Shown one piece after another: positions 54,114 to 63,568 of a stretch of DNA of 64,000 nt. This DNA comes from Glycomyces lechevalierae. GTDB taxonomy: Bacteria > Actinomycetota > Actinomycetes > Mycobacteriales > Micromonosporaceae. The notes under the pieces were generated by a model. That model did not search any database and was not told where the DNA came from. It was given only the letters and a program-made list of their open reading frames with translations. Location of the stretch: positions 62,001 to 126,000 of the forward strand of contig NZ_JAPZVQ010000014.1 of NCBI RefSeq assembly GCF_027622945.1, given 5' to 3'. Made by a program: the position numbers and the translations under genes. Each line of letters begins with the position of its first letter. Position 1 is the first letter of the stretch.

Positions 54114-54198
54114 GCGCTCAGCGTACGAGGTCACCGCCCGCCGGGCGAGCCGCGTAGGGCGCTCGCCGCGCCCCGTCACGGACGGGAGGGACGCCGAA

Positions 54199-54232
54199 GG
54201 GCGCCGAGGGACGAAAAGCCCCGCCGGCGCCC
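54199..54232 (-). terminator. Probable terminator after acs
   Basis: An 8-bp stem (GGGCGCCG / CGGCGCCC) encloses an 18-base region that contains a further GGG/CCC pairing, just after the acetyl-CoA synthetase stop. Confidence 0.6.
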
Positions 54233-54242
54233 TCCGGGCCGC

Positions 54243-56201
54243 TCAGTCTTCCTTGCCGCTCTGCAGGCCGACCTTGATTCGGCTCATGACCGCGCTGTCG
54301 GCGAGCGTCGTGACGTCGCCGATCTCGCGGTCCTCCGCGATGTCGCGCAGCAGCCGCCGCATGATCTTGCCCGAACGCGTCTTCGGCAGCTCGGCGACCA
54401 CGATCACCTGGCGCGGCTTCGCGATGGGCCCCAACGTGTTCGCGACGTGCTTGCGCAGCTCCGCGAGATGCTCGGGGCTCGAGTCCTGCCCGCCGCGCAG
54501 GATCACGAACGCGACGATCCCCTGGCCCGTCACCGGGTCCGAGGCCCCCACGACCGCGGCCTCGGCCACGGACTCGTGGCTCACCAGCGCGCTCTCGACC
54601 TCCGTGGTGGAGATGTTGTGCCCGCTCACGAGCATGATGTCGTCGACGCGGCCGAGGAGCCACAGGTCCCCGTCGTCGTCCTTCTTCGCGCCGTCGCCGG
54701 CGAAGTACAGCCCGCCGAACCGCGACCAGTACGTGTCGATGAACCGCTGGTCGTCGCCCCAGATCGTGCGGAGCATCGACGGCCACGGCTCGCGGATCGC
54801 GAGGTAGCCGCCCCCGCCGTCCGGCACCGACTCGGCCTGCTCATCGACGACGTCCACATTGATCCCCGGCAGCGGCCGCTGGGCCGAGCCGGGCTTCGTC
54901 GAGGTGACGCCCGGCAGCGGCGACACCATGATCGCGCCGGTCTCGGTCTGCCACCACGTGTCCACGACCGGGCAGTTCCCGCCGCCGATGTGCTCGCGGT
55001 ACCAGATCCACGCCTCGGGGTTGATCGGCTCGCCCACGCTGCCGAGCAGCCGCAGGCTCGACAGGTCGTAGCGGGCCGGCACGTCGTCGCCCCACTTCAT
55101 GAACGTGCGGATCGCCGTCGGCGCCGTGTACAGCGTCGTGACCTTGTACTTCTCGACGATCTCCCACAGCCGCCCGGTGTGCGGCGTGTCCGGGGTGCCC
55201 TCGTACATGACCTGCGTGGCGCCGTTCGACATGGGGCCGTAGACGATGTACGAGTGCCCCGTCACCCAGCCGATGTCGGCCGTGCACCAGTACACGTCGG
55301 ACTCCGGCTTGAGGTCGAACACCGCGTGGTGCGTGTACGACGCCTGCGTCAGGTACCCGCCTGAAGTGTGCAGGATGCCCTTCGGCTTGCCCGTGGTCCC
55401 CGACGTGTACAGGATGAACAGCGGGTGCTCGGCGTCGAACGGCTGCGCCTGATGCTCTGAGGAGGCCTTCCCGACAGTGTCCTCCCAGCGGACGTCCTTG
55501 TCGGTCCACTCGACCTCCTGGCCGGTCCGCGTGACCACCAGGACCTTCTCCACCGACGGGCACCGCTCCAGCGAAGCGTCCACGGTCGGCTTGAGCGCCA
55601 ACGGCTTCCCCTTCCGGAAACCGCCGTCGGCGCAGATCACGAGCTTCGCGCCCGCGTCGTCGATACGGCTCGACAGCGCGTCGACGCTGAAGCCGCCGAA
55701 CACCACCGAGTGCGGGGCGCCGATGCGCGCGCACGCCAGCATCGCCACCGCGGCCTCGGGGATCATCGGCATGTAGATGACGACCCGGTCGCCCGCGCCC
55801 ACACCGAGATCGGTGAGCGTGTTCGCGGCGCGCTTGACCTCGTCGAGCAGCTCCGCGTACGTGACGGCCCGGCTGTCGCCCGGCTCGCCCTCGAAGTGGA
55901 TCGCGACCCGGTCGCCGAGCCCGGCGTCCACGTGCCGGTCCAGGCAGTTCGCCGCGACGTTCAGCGCACCCCCGGTGAACCACTTCGCGAACGGCGGGTT
56001 CTCCCAGTCCAGGACCCGGTCCCAGTCCTTCGACCAGTCGAGCCGGCGCGCCTGGCGCTCCCAGAAGGCCAGCCGGTCGGCCGCGGCCTCCTCGTAAGCG
56101 GCCGCGGTGACGTTCGCCCGCGCGGCGAACTCGGAGGACGGCGGGAACGTCCGGTCCTCCGAGAGCAGATTGGCAAGCGTCTCTTGCGGGGTTGATGACA
56201 C
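54243..56201 (-). CDS. acs: Acetyl-CoA synthetase
   Basis: This 652-aa enzyme, full family length, activates acetate to acetyl-AMP and then acetyl-CoA. The AMP-binding motif is LYTSGTTGKPKG. DTWWQTETG, DDIMLVSGHNISTTEVE and the C-terminal KTRSGKIMRRLLRD are diagnostic; the last holds the Lys controlled by acetylation in this family. GTG at 56201 is preceded by AAGGAG. It is monocistronic and divergent from the Fic-like gene. Confidence 0.96.
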   Translation of the reverse strand: MSSTPQETLANLLSEDRTFPPSSEFAARANVTAAAYEEAAADRLAFWERQARRLDWSKDWDRVLDWENPPFAKWFTGGALNVAANCLDRHVDAGLGDRVAIHFEGEPGDSRAVTYAELLDEVKRAANTLTDLGVGAGDRVVIYMPMIPEAAVAMLACARIGAPHSVVFGGFSVDALSSRIDDAGAKLVICADGGFRKGKPLALKPTVDASLERCPSVEKVLVVTRTGQEVEWTDKDVRWEDTVGKASSEHQAQPFDAEHPLFILYTSGTTGKPKGILHTSGGYLTQASYTHHAVFDLKPESDVYWCTADIGWVTGHSYIVYGPMSNGATQVMYEGTPDTPHTGRLWEIVEKYKVTTLYTAPTAIRTFMKWGDDVPARYDLSSLRLLGSVGEPINPEAWIWYREHIGGGNCPVVDTWWQTETGAIMVSPLPGVTSTKPGSAQRPLPGINVDVVDEQAESVPDGGGGYLAIREPWPSMLRTIWGDDQRFIDTYWSRFGGLYFAGDGAKKDDDGDLWLLGRVDDIMLVSGHNISTTEVESALVSHESVAEAAVVGASDPVTGQGIVAFVILRGGQDSSPEHLAELRKHVANTLGPIAKPRQVIVVAELPKTRSGKIMRRLLRDIAEDREIGDVTTLADSAVMSRIKVGLQSGKED

Positions 56202-56530
56202 GGGTATATCGCTCCTTACAGATCTACGCGCCAATGCGCGACTGTGAGGCGGGTCTATGTCCGGCAACACTAGCGCGACGAGACCGACACGTATACGCGC
56301 GGCCGCTCCGGCACCGGCATCTGGGAACCCCCCTCGCCGAACGGCCCGCGGGCGGTCGGCGGACGGCCCGCGAAGGGTCCAGGCCGACCCAGCGGGGGCC
56401 TTGCGGCGCCGATTCGGGAGGTATCGTCGGACCGGTGCACGATCCTGGACGCCGACACCATCCTGTGACTGCCCTCTAGCCCGCCCAGTGCGCCGTTTGC
56501 GCGCTCCGCCCAAAAGGTAAGGTTCCGCCC
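56202..56530. other. Divergent gap acs / Fic-like gene
   Basis: About 330 bases presumably hold both promoters. The direct copies CGGCCCGCGGGCGGTCGG and CGGCCCGCGAAGGG near 56343-56377 are only simple G/C-rich similarity. I see no clear CRP or other operator. Confidence 0.35.
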
Positions 56531-57298
56531 GTGGATCCTCTCGCGCCTCTCCTCGAACTCTCCGAGGTTGCCGACGCCCTTGAGAACGCCAGAGCCAACG
56601 TCGACCGGATGCTCTGGCACGAGGCCCTCCGCGGCGGCGACGAACTCGTCGCGGCGGAAGTGGCCCTGCACAGCGCCTCCGCGACGCTGGCCCTCGACGG
56701 GTACGACTGCGACGTGGAGCGCCTGCGCGACCGGGACTTCGACGACCCCGCCGTCAGCGGCGTCCTGCGCGTCACCGAGGCCCTGCCCGGCCTCGCCCCC
56801 ATGTGGCCCGTCTCCCCGCGCTACGTACTCGCGAAGCTGCACACCCTCGCCACCAAGGAGTTCCCCGACGCCGGCGTCGACTTCGAACCCGGCCGCATCG
56901 AGGTGGACGACAACGGGATGGACCGCATCAACGCCCTCTGCGCGCTGGTCACCAACCCCACCAAGGAGATCCCAGCCGCGATGGCCGCCGCGGTCGTGCA
57001 CGGCGAACTGCTCGCCGTGCGCCCCTTCCCGGTGGCGAACAACGTGGTCGCCCGCGCCGCCGCGCGACTCGCGCTGGCCAGCAAGGGACTCGACCCGAAG
57101 CTCCTCATCACCGTCGACGCCGGGCACCTCGAACGCGCGCCCGAATACGTCGGCGCGCAGCGCGCCTGGTCCACCGGCACCCCGGACGGGGTGCGGTCGT
57201 GGCTCAAGCACTACGGCAAGGCCCTCACCGCAGGCGCGGGCGAGACCCTGCAGATCTGCACCGAACTCGTGAAGGACGCCGGGGAGGCGTCCGCCTAA
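56531..57298 (+). CDS. Fic/DOC-fold protein with degenerate active site
   Basis: The 255-aa protein has the pattern AAAVVHGELLAVRPFPVANNVVARAAARLAL at about residues 155-185, which aligns with the Fic core HxFx(D/E)GNGRxxR. Here the catalytic His is Arg (RPF) and the GNGR anion loop is ANNVVAR, so AMP transfer seems unlikely. An upstream helix carries LHSASATLALDG. In actinobacteria such proteins are often labelled oxidoreductase without support. The start is GTG at 56531. The last 4 bases overlap the convergent small membrane-protein gene. Confidence 0.65.
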   Translation: MDPLAPLLELSEVADALENARANVDRMLWHEALRGGDELVAAEVALHSASATLALDGYDCDVERLRDRDFDDPAVSGVLRVTEALPGLAPMWPVSPRYVLAKLHTLATKEFPDAGVDFEPGRIEVDDNGMDRINALCALVTNPTKEIPAAMAAAVVHGELLAVRPFPVANNVVARAAARLALASKGLDPKLLITVDAGHLERAPEYVGAQRAWSTGTPDGVRSWLKHYGKALTAGAGETLQICTELVKDAGEASA

Positions 57299-57543
57299 GC
57301 GTCGTCGCCCGCGAGCTCGGCGCGGAGGCGCTGCTTCTCCTCCTTGCGGCGCTTCGCGGCCGCGTCGATGTGGTCGATCATCGCCTCGCGCTGGCCGCGC
57401 AGGAGCACGAAGCCGAGCAGCATCGAGCCGAGCAGGCCGATCGCGAGCGCCAGCAGCGCGTTGATGAAGAACATCAGCGGCACGGCGATCACGGCGATGA
57501 GCGCGACGCGGTACAGGTAGAACTTGACGACCGGGTTGTTCAC
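57295..57543 (-). CDS. Small membrane protein, DUF4229-like
   Basis: This 82-aa protein has two transmembrane helices (YLYRVALIAVIAVPLMFFI and ALLALAIGLLGSMLLGFVLL). A basic cytoplasmic tail rich in Lys, Arg and Glu (KRRKEEKQRLRAEL) follows. It resembles the actinobacterial DUF4229 proteins found beside menaquinone genes. GTG 57543 overlaps the stop of the upstream membrane protein (GTGA), so the two are translationally coupled within the mqnE operon. Confidence 0.7.
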   Translation of the reverse strand: MNNPVVKFYLYRVALIAVIAVPLMFFINALLALAIGLLGSMLLGFVLLRGQREAMIDHIDAAAKRRKEEKQRLRAELAGDDA

Positions 57544-57956
57544 TGCGGCCGCTCCTCTCCGAACGCTTTGATGCCCGCGAACCACAGCGGGCCGTAGACG
57601 AGTGCGGCCACGAGGCCGCCGATGCCGCCGGTGAGCATGGGCGCCCACGAGGTCGGCGCGATGAGCGCGGCGGCGATCCCGGCCGCGAGGCCGAGCAGGA
57701 CGCCGACGAGCATGAGGCCCCAGCGGGCCGCCCCCGCGTACCGCCGGAACTGCTCGGTGTACACCCACACGGTCGGCAGGGCCGCGATCCACCCGGAGGT
57801 CTGGCCGAAGCCGCGCCCGGTCGGGAGGACGAACACCAGGTCGATGACGACGAGCACGACCGCGCCCATGACGAAGTAGGCCAGGGCCGTGCCGAGGAGC
57901 TGCCCGAGGGTCTCGACCTTCGGGCGCTCCCGCTCCGGCGTCCCGCCTCGCGCCAC
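57540..57956 (-). CDS. Membrane protein of the mqnE operon
   Basis: This 138-aa protein has about four transmembrane segments (LGTALAYFVMGAVVLVVIDLVFVL, WGLMLVGVLLGLAAGIAAALI and two shorter) after a charged start (GGTPERERPKVETLG). I do not recognise a named family. GTG at 57956 shares one base with the mqnE stop, so the gene is translationally coupled. Conserved coupling to menaquinone synthesis suggests a membrane-related accessory role, but this is inference. Confidence 0.65.
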   Translation of the reverse strand: MARGGTPERERPKVETLGQLLGTALAYFVMGAVVLVVIDLVFVLPTGRGFGQTSGWIAALPTVWVYTEQFRRYAGAARWGLMLVGVLLGLAAGIAAALIAPTSWAPMLTGGIGGLVAALVYGPLWFAGIKAFGEERPQ

Positions 57957-59131
57957 TAGAACTGCACCGACTGGGGTTCGGCCCGCCGTTCGCCGATCGT
58001 CTGCGGGCCTTCGTACTCGCGCACGACCTCGTAGCGGGTGTTGCGCTCGACGGGCTGGAAACCGGCGTCGCGGATGAGCTCGAGGAGGTCCTCGCGGGTC
58101 ATCTTGTCCGGGGTGCCGTAGTCGTCGGCGTCGTGCGTGATCTTGTACTCGACGACCGAGCCGTCGAGGTCGTCGGCGCCGAACGACAGCGAGAGCTGCG
58201 CGACGTCGAGACCGTGCATGACCCAGAAGCACTTGACGTGGTCGAAGTTGTCGAGCAGCAGCCGCGAGACGGCGAAGACCTTGAGCGACTCGGCCGGGCT
58301 CGCCATGGTGGTGCGCGCCTGGAGCCTGTTGCGGATCTTCCCGTCCTTGGAGTCGTGGAAGTCGTGCTGGTAGCGCAGCGGGATGAACACGGCGAACCCG
58401 CCGGTCTCGTCCTGCAGCTCGCGCAGGCGCAGCACGTGGTCGACGCGGTGGCGCGGCTCCTCGATGTGGCCGTAGAGCATCGTCGCGGGGGTCCGCAGGC
58501 CCTTCTGGTGGGCGAGGCGGTGGATGCGCGACCAGTCCTCCCAGTGGCAGGCGTGGTCGACGATGTGCTGGCGGACCTCCCAGTCGAAGATCTCGGCGCC
58601 GCCGCCGGTCAGCGACTCGAGGCCGGCCTCGATGAGCTCGTCCAGGATCTCGTCGGCGCCGAGCCCGGAGATCTTCTCGAACCACTGCACTTCGGTGGCG
58701 GTGAACGCCTTCAGGTTCACCTGCGGCAGGGTCTCCTTGAGCGCCTTGAGGACCCGCGGGTAGTAGCGCCACGGGAGCGTCGGGTGGAGGCCGTTCACGA
58801 TGTGCAGCTCGGTGGGGGCGTCCCCCTTCATCTGCTCGGCGAGGGCCACGGCCTGCTCGACGCGCATCGTGTACGCGTCGGTCTCGCCGGGCTTGCGCTG
58901 GAAGGAGCAGTACGCGCAGGAGGCGGAGCAGACGTTGGTGAGGTTGAGGTGCCGGTTGACGTTGAACATGGTCCGGTCGCCGTTCTTGGCGGTGCGGACC
59001 CCGTGCGCGAGGCGCCCGAGCCAGGCGAGGTCGTCGGTCTCGTAGAGGCCCACCCCGTCCTCGAAGGTCAGCCGCTCGCCGGCCGCGAGCTTCTCCTCGA
59101 TGCCGGCCTTGAACCTGGCGTTGTCGTCCAT
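57956..59131 (-). CDS. mqnE: Aminofutalosine synthase MqnE
   Basis: This 391-aa radical SAM enzyme of the futalosine menaquinone pathway joins SAM with 3-[(1-carboxyvinyl)oxy]benzoate to give aminofutalosine. The [4Fe-4S]/SAM motif is CSASCAYC (Cys68, 72 and 75). FNVNRHLNLTNVC, ELHIVNGLHPTLPWRYY and SLTGGGAEIFDWEVRQ distinguish MqnE from MqnC. ATG 59131 has GGGAG upstream. Menaquinone is the likely electron donor for the NarGHI reductase encoded at the window start. Confidence 0.95.
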   Translation of the reverse strand: MDDNARFKAGIEEKLAAGERLTFEDGVGLYETDDLAWLGRLAHGVRTAKNGDRTMFNVNRHLNLTNVCSASCAYCSFQRKPGETDAYTMRVEQAVALAEQMKGDAPTELHIVNGLHPTLPWRYYPRVLKALKETLPQVNLKAFTATEVQWFEKISGLGADEILDELIEAGLESLTGGGAEIFDWEVRQHIVDHACHWEDWSRIHRLAHQKGLRTPATMLYGHIEEPRHRVDHVLRLRELQDETGGFAVFIPLRYQHDFHDSKDGKIRNRLQARTTMASPAESLKVFAVSRLLLDNFDHVKCFWVMHGLDVAQLSLSFGADDLDGSVVEYKITHDADDYGTPDKMTREDLLELIRDAGFQPVERNTRYEVVREYEGPQTIGERRAEPQSVQF

Positions 59132-59358
59132 GGCGCTCCCAACGTTGTGGCGTTTCCGCCAGGGTAGCGCCGCCGGGACGCGGCGCGAGGGGCGCACGTT
59201 GCGGGATGTGAGGCCGTGGACGCGCGGGAACCGGCCCGCGGCGAGCGCCGCCTGATGTGTTGCCCGACACCGCACCTGGAGCCCGAGCAACCGAGGAGGC
59301 GAGCCTTGCGTGTCTTCGGTACAGTATTCGTGGCCTCCCCCACAGAAGGACACCTCAC

Positions 59359-60735
59359 ATGCGCGTTTCACGGTTCGGTGCCCGAGTGATCGCCGCCGCC
59401 GGCGCGGCCGCGGCCGCAGTCGTATTCGGCGCCGCCATGCCAGGGTTCGCCGAACCGGGCGTCACCGTCCCCGACGACGGCGACCGGCCCGCGGGCAGCA
59501 CCACCGACGACGCCCCCATCACCAACCCCGCCACCGCGGGCGGGCCCCTCGGCGCGCAGATCACCGCCGCCGAAGCCGACGTCGCGCAGCTCGCCGAGCG
59601 CACCACGGCCGCGCAGGAGGAATGGCTGCAGCGCGAGACCCGCCTCGCGGACGCGCAGACCGAGTGGGCCGCCACGGCCGCCCAGCTCGAGACCGCCCAG
59701 GCCGCCCTCGACTACGCCGCGGGCGAGGCCTACGCGGACACCGCGGGCCAGCCCGACACCGAGCTGCCCGACCTCACCGGTCTCACCCCCCTCGGCGGCG
59801 AATGGGACCTTCCGAGCCTCAACGCCGACTTCGACGACGCGGCCACCGCCGAGTCCGTCGCCCGCGCGTCCCTCGACGCCGCGACGCTCTCCGCCGACCG
59901 CTCCGAGGACCGCTACACCGCGCTCGACACCGAGTTCGACCGCGCCCAGGCCGCCCTGAACGAGCTCATCGCGGACAACCGCGAAGCGCTCGAGAAGCTC
60001 GAGGACGACCGCGAGGCGGCCGCCGCCCAGCACTCCGGCGACTTCTCGTCCGAAGTCGACGGCTGGGACGCCGCCCCCGAGGCGAAGAAGGCCGTCGAGT
60101 ACGCGCTCGCGCAGCTCGGCGACCCGTACGTGTGGGGCGCCGAAGGCCCCGACGCCTTCGACTGCTCCGGCCTCGTCCAGTCCGCCTACGCGTCCGCGGG
60201 CGTCTCCCTGCCGCGCGTCGCCGCCGACCAGTACAACGCGACCCGCGACAAGCCGGTCGACACCGAGAAGCTGCTCCCGGGCGACCTCCTCTACTGGTGG
60301 GACGACCCGGGCAACTGGCAGTCCGTCTACCACACCGCCATGTACCTCGGCGACGGCAAGATGGTCGTCGCCCCCCGCACCGGCGACGTGGTGAAGATCA
60401 GCTCGGTCTTCTTCGAGAACTTCGCGGGCGCGCACCGCGTCGTCGACGCCGTCAAGACCGACCCGGACGCCGAGGACCCGACGCAGACGCCGGGCGACGA
60501 CGACCCGACCTCGCCGAGCCCGCGCCCGCCGACGACGCGTCCGACCGACCCGACCACCCGTCCCGACCCGGACCCGTCCGAGAGCGAGTCGCCCACGGAC
60601 CCGCCGACCGACCCGGAGCCGTCGCCGACCCCCTCGGAGACGCCGTCCGCGGACGAGGAGACCCCCTCCGACCAGGAGACTCCCGCCACCACCTCGGCCG
60701 ACGCCGAGACCTCCGCGAGTGAATCCGCGTCATAG
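59359..60735 (+). CDS. Secreted NlpC/P60 peptidoglycan hydrolase
   Basis: The protein has 458 aa. A signal peptide of about 30 residues (ARVIAAAGAAAAAVVFGAA, cleavage near GFA-EP) is followed by a coiled-coil region (about 70-230). The NlpC/P60 domain (about 240-355) has the catalytic Cys in DAFDCSGLVQSAYASAG and the His in SVYHTAMYLGDGK. The C-terminal ~100 residues are Pro/Thr/Ser/Asp-rich with no LPxTG. It resembles RipA-type endopeptidases that cut D-Glu-mDAP bonds for cell separation. A TACAGTAT-like minus-10 element is visible near 59319. Confidence 0.9.
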   Translation: MRVSRFGARVIAAAGAAAAAVVFGAAMPGFAEPGVTVPDDGDRPAGSTTDDAPITNPATAGGPLGAQITAAEADVAQLAERTTAAQEEWLQRETRLADAQTEWAATAAQLETAQAALDYAAGEAYADTAGQPDTELPDLTGLTPLGGEWDLPSLNADFDDAATAESVARASLDAATLSADRSEDRYTALDTEFDRAQAALNELIADNREALEKLEDDREAAAAQHSGDFSSEVDGWDAAPEAKKAVEYALAQLGDPYVWGAEGPDAFDCSGLVQSAYASAGVSLPRVAADQYNATRDKPVDTEKLLPGDLLYWWDDPGNWQSVYHTAMYLGDGKMVVAPRTGDVVKISSVFFENFAGAHRVVDAVKTDPDAEDPTQTPGDDDPTSPSPRPPTTRPTDPTTRPDPDPSESESPTDPPTDPEPSPTPSETPSADEETPSDQETPATTSADAETSASESAS

Positions 60736-60837
60736 GGGTACTGCACGGTAGTGGGAAGGCGCGCACGGGACGCGGCCGGTTGATGGCACGATGGTTGTCA
60801 AGTTGCCCGAACGACGCTCCAGCCCCGAGGAGGCTCC

Positions 60838-63432
60838 GTGGACGGAAACAGTTGTAGCTCCTGCGGCCAGCGACTGACGTCCGGGCAGCGCCGCTGCCCC
60901 CAGTGCGGAGCGCCGCTGCCACCGCCGCTCGGGGGCTTCCCGGCCGAGTCCGGGCCCTACGGAGGCTCCGGCTCGTACGCCGCGCCGCCGCCCGCGTACG
61001 GCGCGGCCGCCGTCCCGCAGTACGCGCCGCCCGGCGAACCCCACTATGCTCCGCCCGGCGCCCCCCAGGGCTACGCGCCGCCGCCGAACCAGGGCTACGG
61101 CTCCGCCGCCGTCCCCGAACCCCACTATGCGCCGCCGGGCGCCTACCAGCCGACCGCCGAGCCGTACCCCAACCAGGGCTACGCCGCCGTCCCGCAGCAG
61201 TACGGCCACAACCCCGCGCCCGGCTCGCCGCCCGCCCCGAACTACGGCAACCCCGGCGGCTGGGCCCCGCAGGCCGCCCCGCCCGGCATGCCGCCGCAGG
61301 GCGCCGCGCACGGCTCGGCCGCCGTGCCCCAGTACGGCGCCCCGGCGCCTCACCAAGCGCCGCACTCGGGTTCGGCCCAGGTGCCCGCCTACCCGCCGCC
61401 CGGCGCGTCCGGCTCCGCCGCCGTCCCGCAGTACCCGTCGGCCCCGCAGGGCCAGTACCCGCTGCAGCCGGGCGACGGCCCGCAGGCGCCGCCCATGCCC
61501 CCGGCGCAGCCCTACCAGGCGGCCCAGCCGTTCCAGTCCGCGCCGCCGTTCCAATCAGCGCAGTCGCTGCCGCCGGTCGCCGCCGTGCCGCCCTCGTACT
61601 CGCCGCCCGTGCTCGACCCGTACGCGGCCCCGCCGATGCCCGAACCGCAGTTCACGGCCCCGCCCGAACTGCCCGCGAACGCCGCGTTCGCCGAGCCGCC
61701 CGCCGCCTCGCCCGTGACCGGCGCGCCGTTCGCCGCCCCGAGCAGCGGCTTCAGCCTGCCCTCGACCGAGTCCGGCGCGTTCGGCGCACCGGCCCCGGCC
61801 CTGCCCGAGCCGATGCCCGACGGCACCCAGATCCTCCGCATCCGGCCGAACGCGGCGCAGCCGCCCGCGCCGGCGCCGTTCGCCGACCCTGAACCCGTTG
61901 CGCCGCTTGAGCACGCTTCGGACTCGGTCGCCGCCGGGTTCAGCGTGCCGCCCGCGGACAACGTCCCCGGCGCGGCCTACTCGGCTCCGGTCCCGGTCGC
62001 CGAGACCCCGGTCGCGGCCCCGGTGGACGAGGCCCCCGAGGCCCCCGCTGACGACGACCAGCCGTTCGACGAGGTCCGCTCTGATGACGCGCCTTCGGAA
62101 CCGGTGATGTCCTTCGGCGTCGAGACCGACGCCCCCGCCGCCGAGGCGGCGCCCGCGGCGCCGACCGGGGGACCGACGGTGGTCGAGGCGATCGAGGACG
62201 ACGAGGACGGCGCCTGGGACGACCTCCCGGACCCCGATGACGACGACGAGGACGTCGAGCTGACCGACGAGGAAGAGGCCTCGCTGGCCGGCCTCGGCGA
62301 CGACGTGCCCGGCGAGTCCCTGCCGCCCGCCCCGCCTTCCCCCGGGCTCGCGTCCGATGAGGACGGCGATGAGCCCGCGGTGACGCCCGCGCTGGACGAG
62401 GCCCTGGCCGATGTCGCGGAGGTCGAAGCGCCGACGCCCGGAGCTGACCTGGTCGAAGCGGCCGAGGCCGCCGCCGATGTGGCCGAAGCGGTCGGCGTCG
62501 AGGTCCCGGAGCCTGTCGAGACTCCCGCAGCACCCGAACCGGAGCCTGTGGCCGAAACGCCCGTCGCCGAGGTCGAAGCGGCGGTCGCCGCCGAGGAACC
62601 CGTTGCGGTCGAGGAGACTCCGACTGAAACGCCGGTCGCCGAAGCGCTCACGCCGGTGAGCCCGTTCGCGGACGCCGTTGTGTCCGAACCCGAACCGGGG
62701 TCCCTGGAGGCGGGCGCGACGCTCCACGAGCCGACCACCGAGCCGCCCGTGCTGACCGATTCCCAGCCGACGCCGCCCGGCCCGCTGCCGGACCCGCTGC
62801 CCGGTCCGGGGCCGACGCCGCCGCAGGAGCCCGAGCGTCCTGAACCGGTGCCGCATCCCGAGCCCACGCCGCCCGCGCCGCGGCCGGAGCCGGTGCCGAA
62901 CCCGGAGCCGACGCCGCCGCGTCCTGAGCCGACCCCGCCCCAGCCGGAGCCGCTGCCGCCGAATCCCGAGCCGGGTCCGCCGATGCCGCGTCCCGAGCCG
63001 TCGCCGGTGCCCTCGCCCGAGCCGCTGCCGCCGAACCCCGAGCCCGGCCCGCCGATGCCGCCGATCCCGCGCGTGAACGACAGCCCGTTCTCGGACGCGG
63101 CCCCGATCGACTACCCGGAGCCGACGCCCGAGCCGGAACCCGAGCCCGAGCCGCCCGCGCTGGAGGAGGCGCCCGAGGAGGGGCCGAAGTCCGAGGTCGA
63201 GGCGGCGCGCAAGAAGATCGTGAACGCGCCGGACATCAGCCTGTTCGAGGAGCCTTCGACGAAGACCGGCGCGCACCAGCTGCCGACCGCGAAGCCGGTC
63301 ATGGAGACCGACGGCTTCAAGCCGGGCCGCGCCCGGGTCAAGAACCTCCTCGACCGCTCGGAGCTGCCGGACCACATCCCGCTCCCGCGCCCCACGGTCT
63401 ATGGCGCCAAGCCCGCCGAAGCCGAGGAATAG
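60838..63432 (+). CDS. Long proline-rich zinc-ribbon protein
   Basis: The protein has 864 aa. The N-terminus is a zinc ribbon (SCSSCGQRLTSGQRRCPQCGAPLP). Residues ~25-270 are Pro/Tyr/Ala/Gly/Gln-rich with repeated YAPPG and SAAVPQY units. Residues ~350-620 are strongly acidic (EDDEDGAWDDLPDPDDDDEDVE), and about 640-760 carry PEPTPP/PEPxPP repeats. The last 90 residues look folded and basic (KKIVNAPDISLFEEPS, FKPGRARVKNLLDRSE). No membrane segment is visible. It is probably a scaffold or surface-of-complex protein; function unknown. The start is GTG with GAGGAGG upstream. Confidence 0.75.
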   Translation: MDGNSCSSCGQRLTSGQRRCPQCGAPLPPPLGGFPAESGPYGGSGSYAAPPPAYGAAAVPQYAPPGEPHYAPPGAPQGYAPPPNQGYGSAAVPEPHYAPPGAYQPTAEPYPNQGYAAVPQQYGHNPAPGSPPAPNYGNPGGWAPQAAPPGMPPQGAAHGSAAVPQYGAPAPHQAPHSGSAQVPAYPPPGASGSAAVPQYPSAPQGQYPLQPGDGPQAPPMPPAQPYQAAQPFQSAPPFQSAQSLPPVAAVPPSYSPPVLDPYAAPPMPEPQFTAPPELPANAAFAEPPAASPVTGAPFAAPSSGFSLPSTESGAFGAPAPALPEPMPDGTQILRIRPNAAQPPAPAPFADPEPVAPLEHASDSVAAGFSVPPADNVPGAAYSAPVPVAETPVAAPVDEAPEAPADDDQPFDEVRSDDAPSEPVMSFGVETDAPAAEAAPAAPTGGPTVVEAIEDDEDGAWDDLPDPDDDDEDVELTDEEEASLAGLGDDVPGESLPPAPPSPGLASDEDGDEPAVTPALDEALADVAEVEAPTPGADLVEAAEAAADVAEAVGVEVPEPVETPAAPEPEPVAETPVAEVEAAVAAEEPVAVEETPTETPVAEALTPVSPFADAVVSEPEPGSLEAGATLHEPTTEPPVLTDSQPTPPGPLPDPLPGPGPTPPQEPERPEPVPHPEPTPPAPRPEPVPNPEPTPPRPEPTPPQPEPLPPNPEPGPPMPRPEPSPVPSPEPLPPNPEPGPPMPPIPRVNDSPFSDAAPIDYPEPTPEPEPEPEPPALEEAPEEGPKSEVEAARKKIVNAPDISLFEEPSTKTGAHQLPTAKPVMETDGFKPGRARVKNLLDRSELPDHIPLPRPTVYGAKPAEAEE

Positions 63433-63456
63433 GAAAGCAGTCGACCCGGCCCGGCC

Positions 63457-63482
63457 CGGCCCGGCCCGAAAGGGCCGGGCCG
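63457..63482 (+). terminator. Terminator after the zinc-ribbon gene
   Basis: An 11-bp stem (CGGCCCGGCCC / GGGCCGGGCCG) with a GAAA tetraloop sits at the end of a CCCGG-repeat stretch, 24 bases after the stop. Confidence 0.75.
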
Positions 63483-63568
63483 CAGCGCTTGTCGGGCCTG
63501 CGGACGTCGAGCAGCCGGCCCGGCCCGCCCGGGCGGGCCGCGCCCGAACTTCTCGGCGAGACTCCGGC

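Noticed and set aside
59132..59358. c-di-AMP (ydaO) riboswitch before the NlpC/P60 gene
   Set aside because: Such genes often carry it, but I could not find the expected conserved GGGGAACC-type core in the leader.
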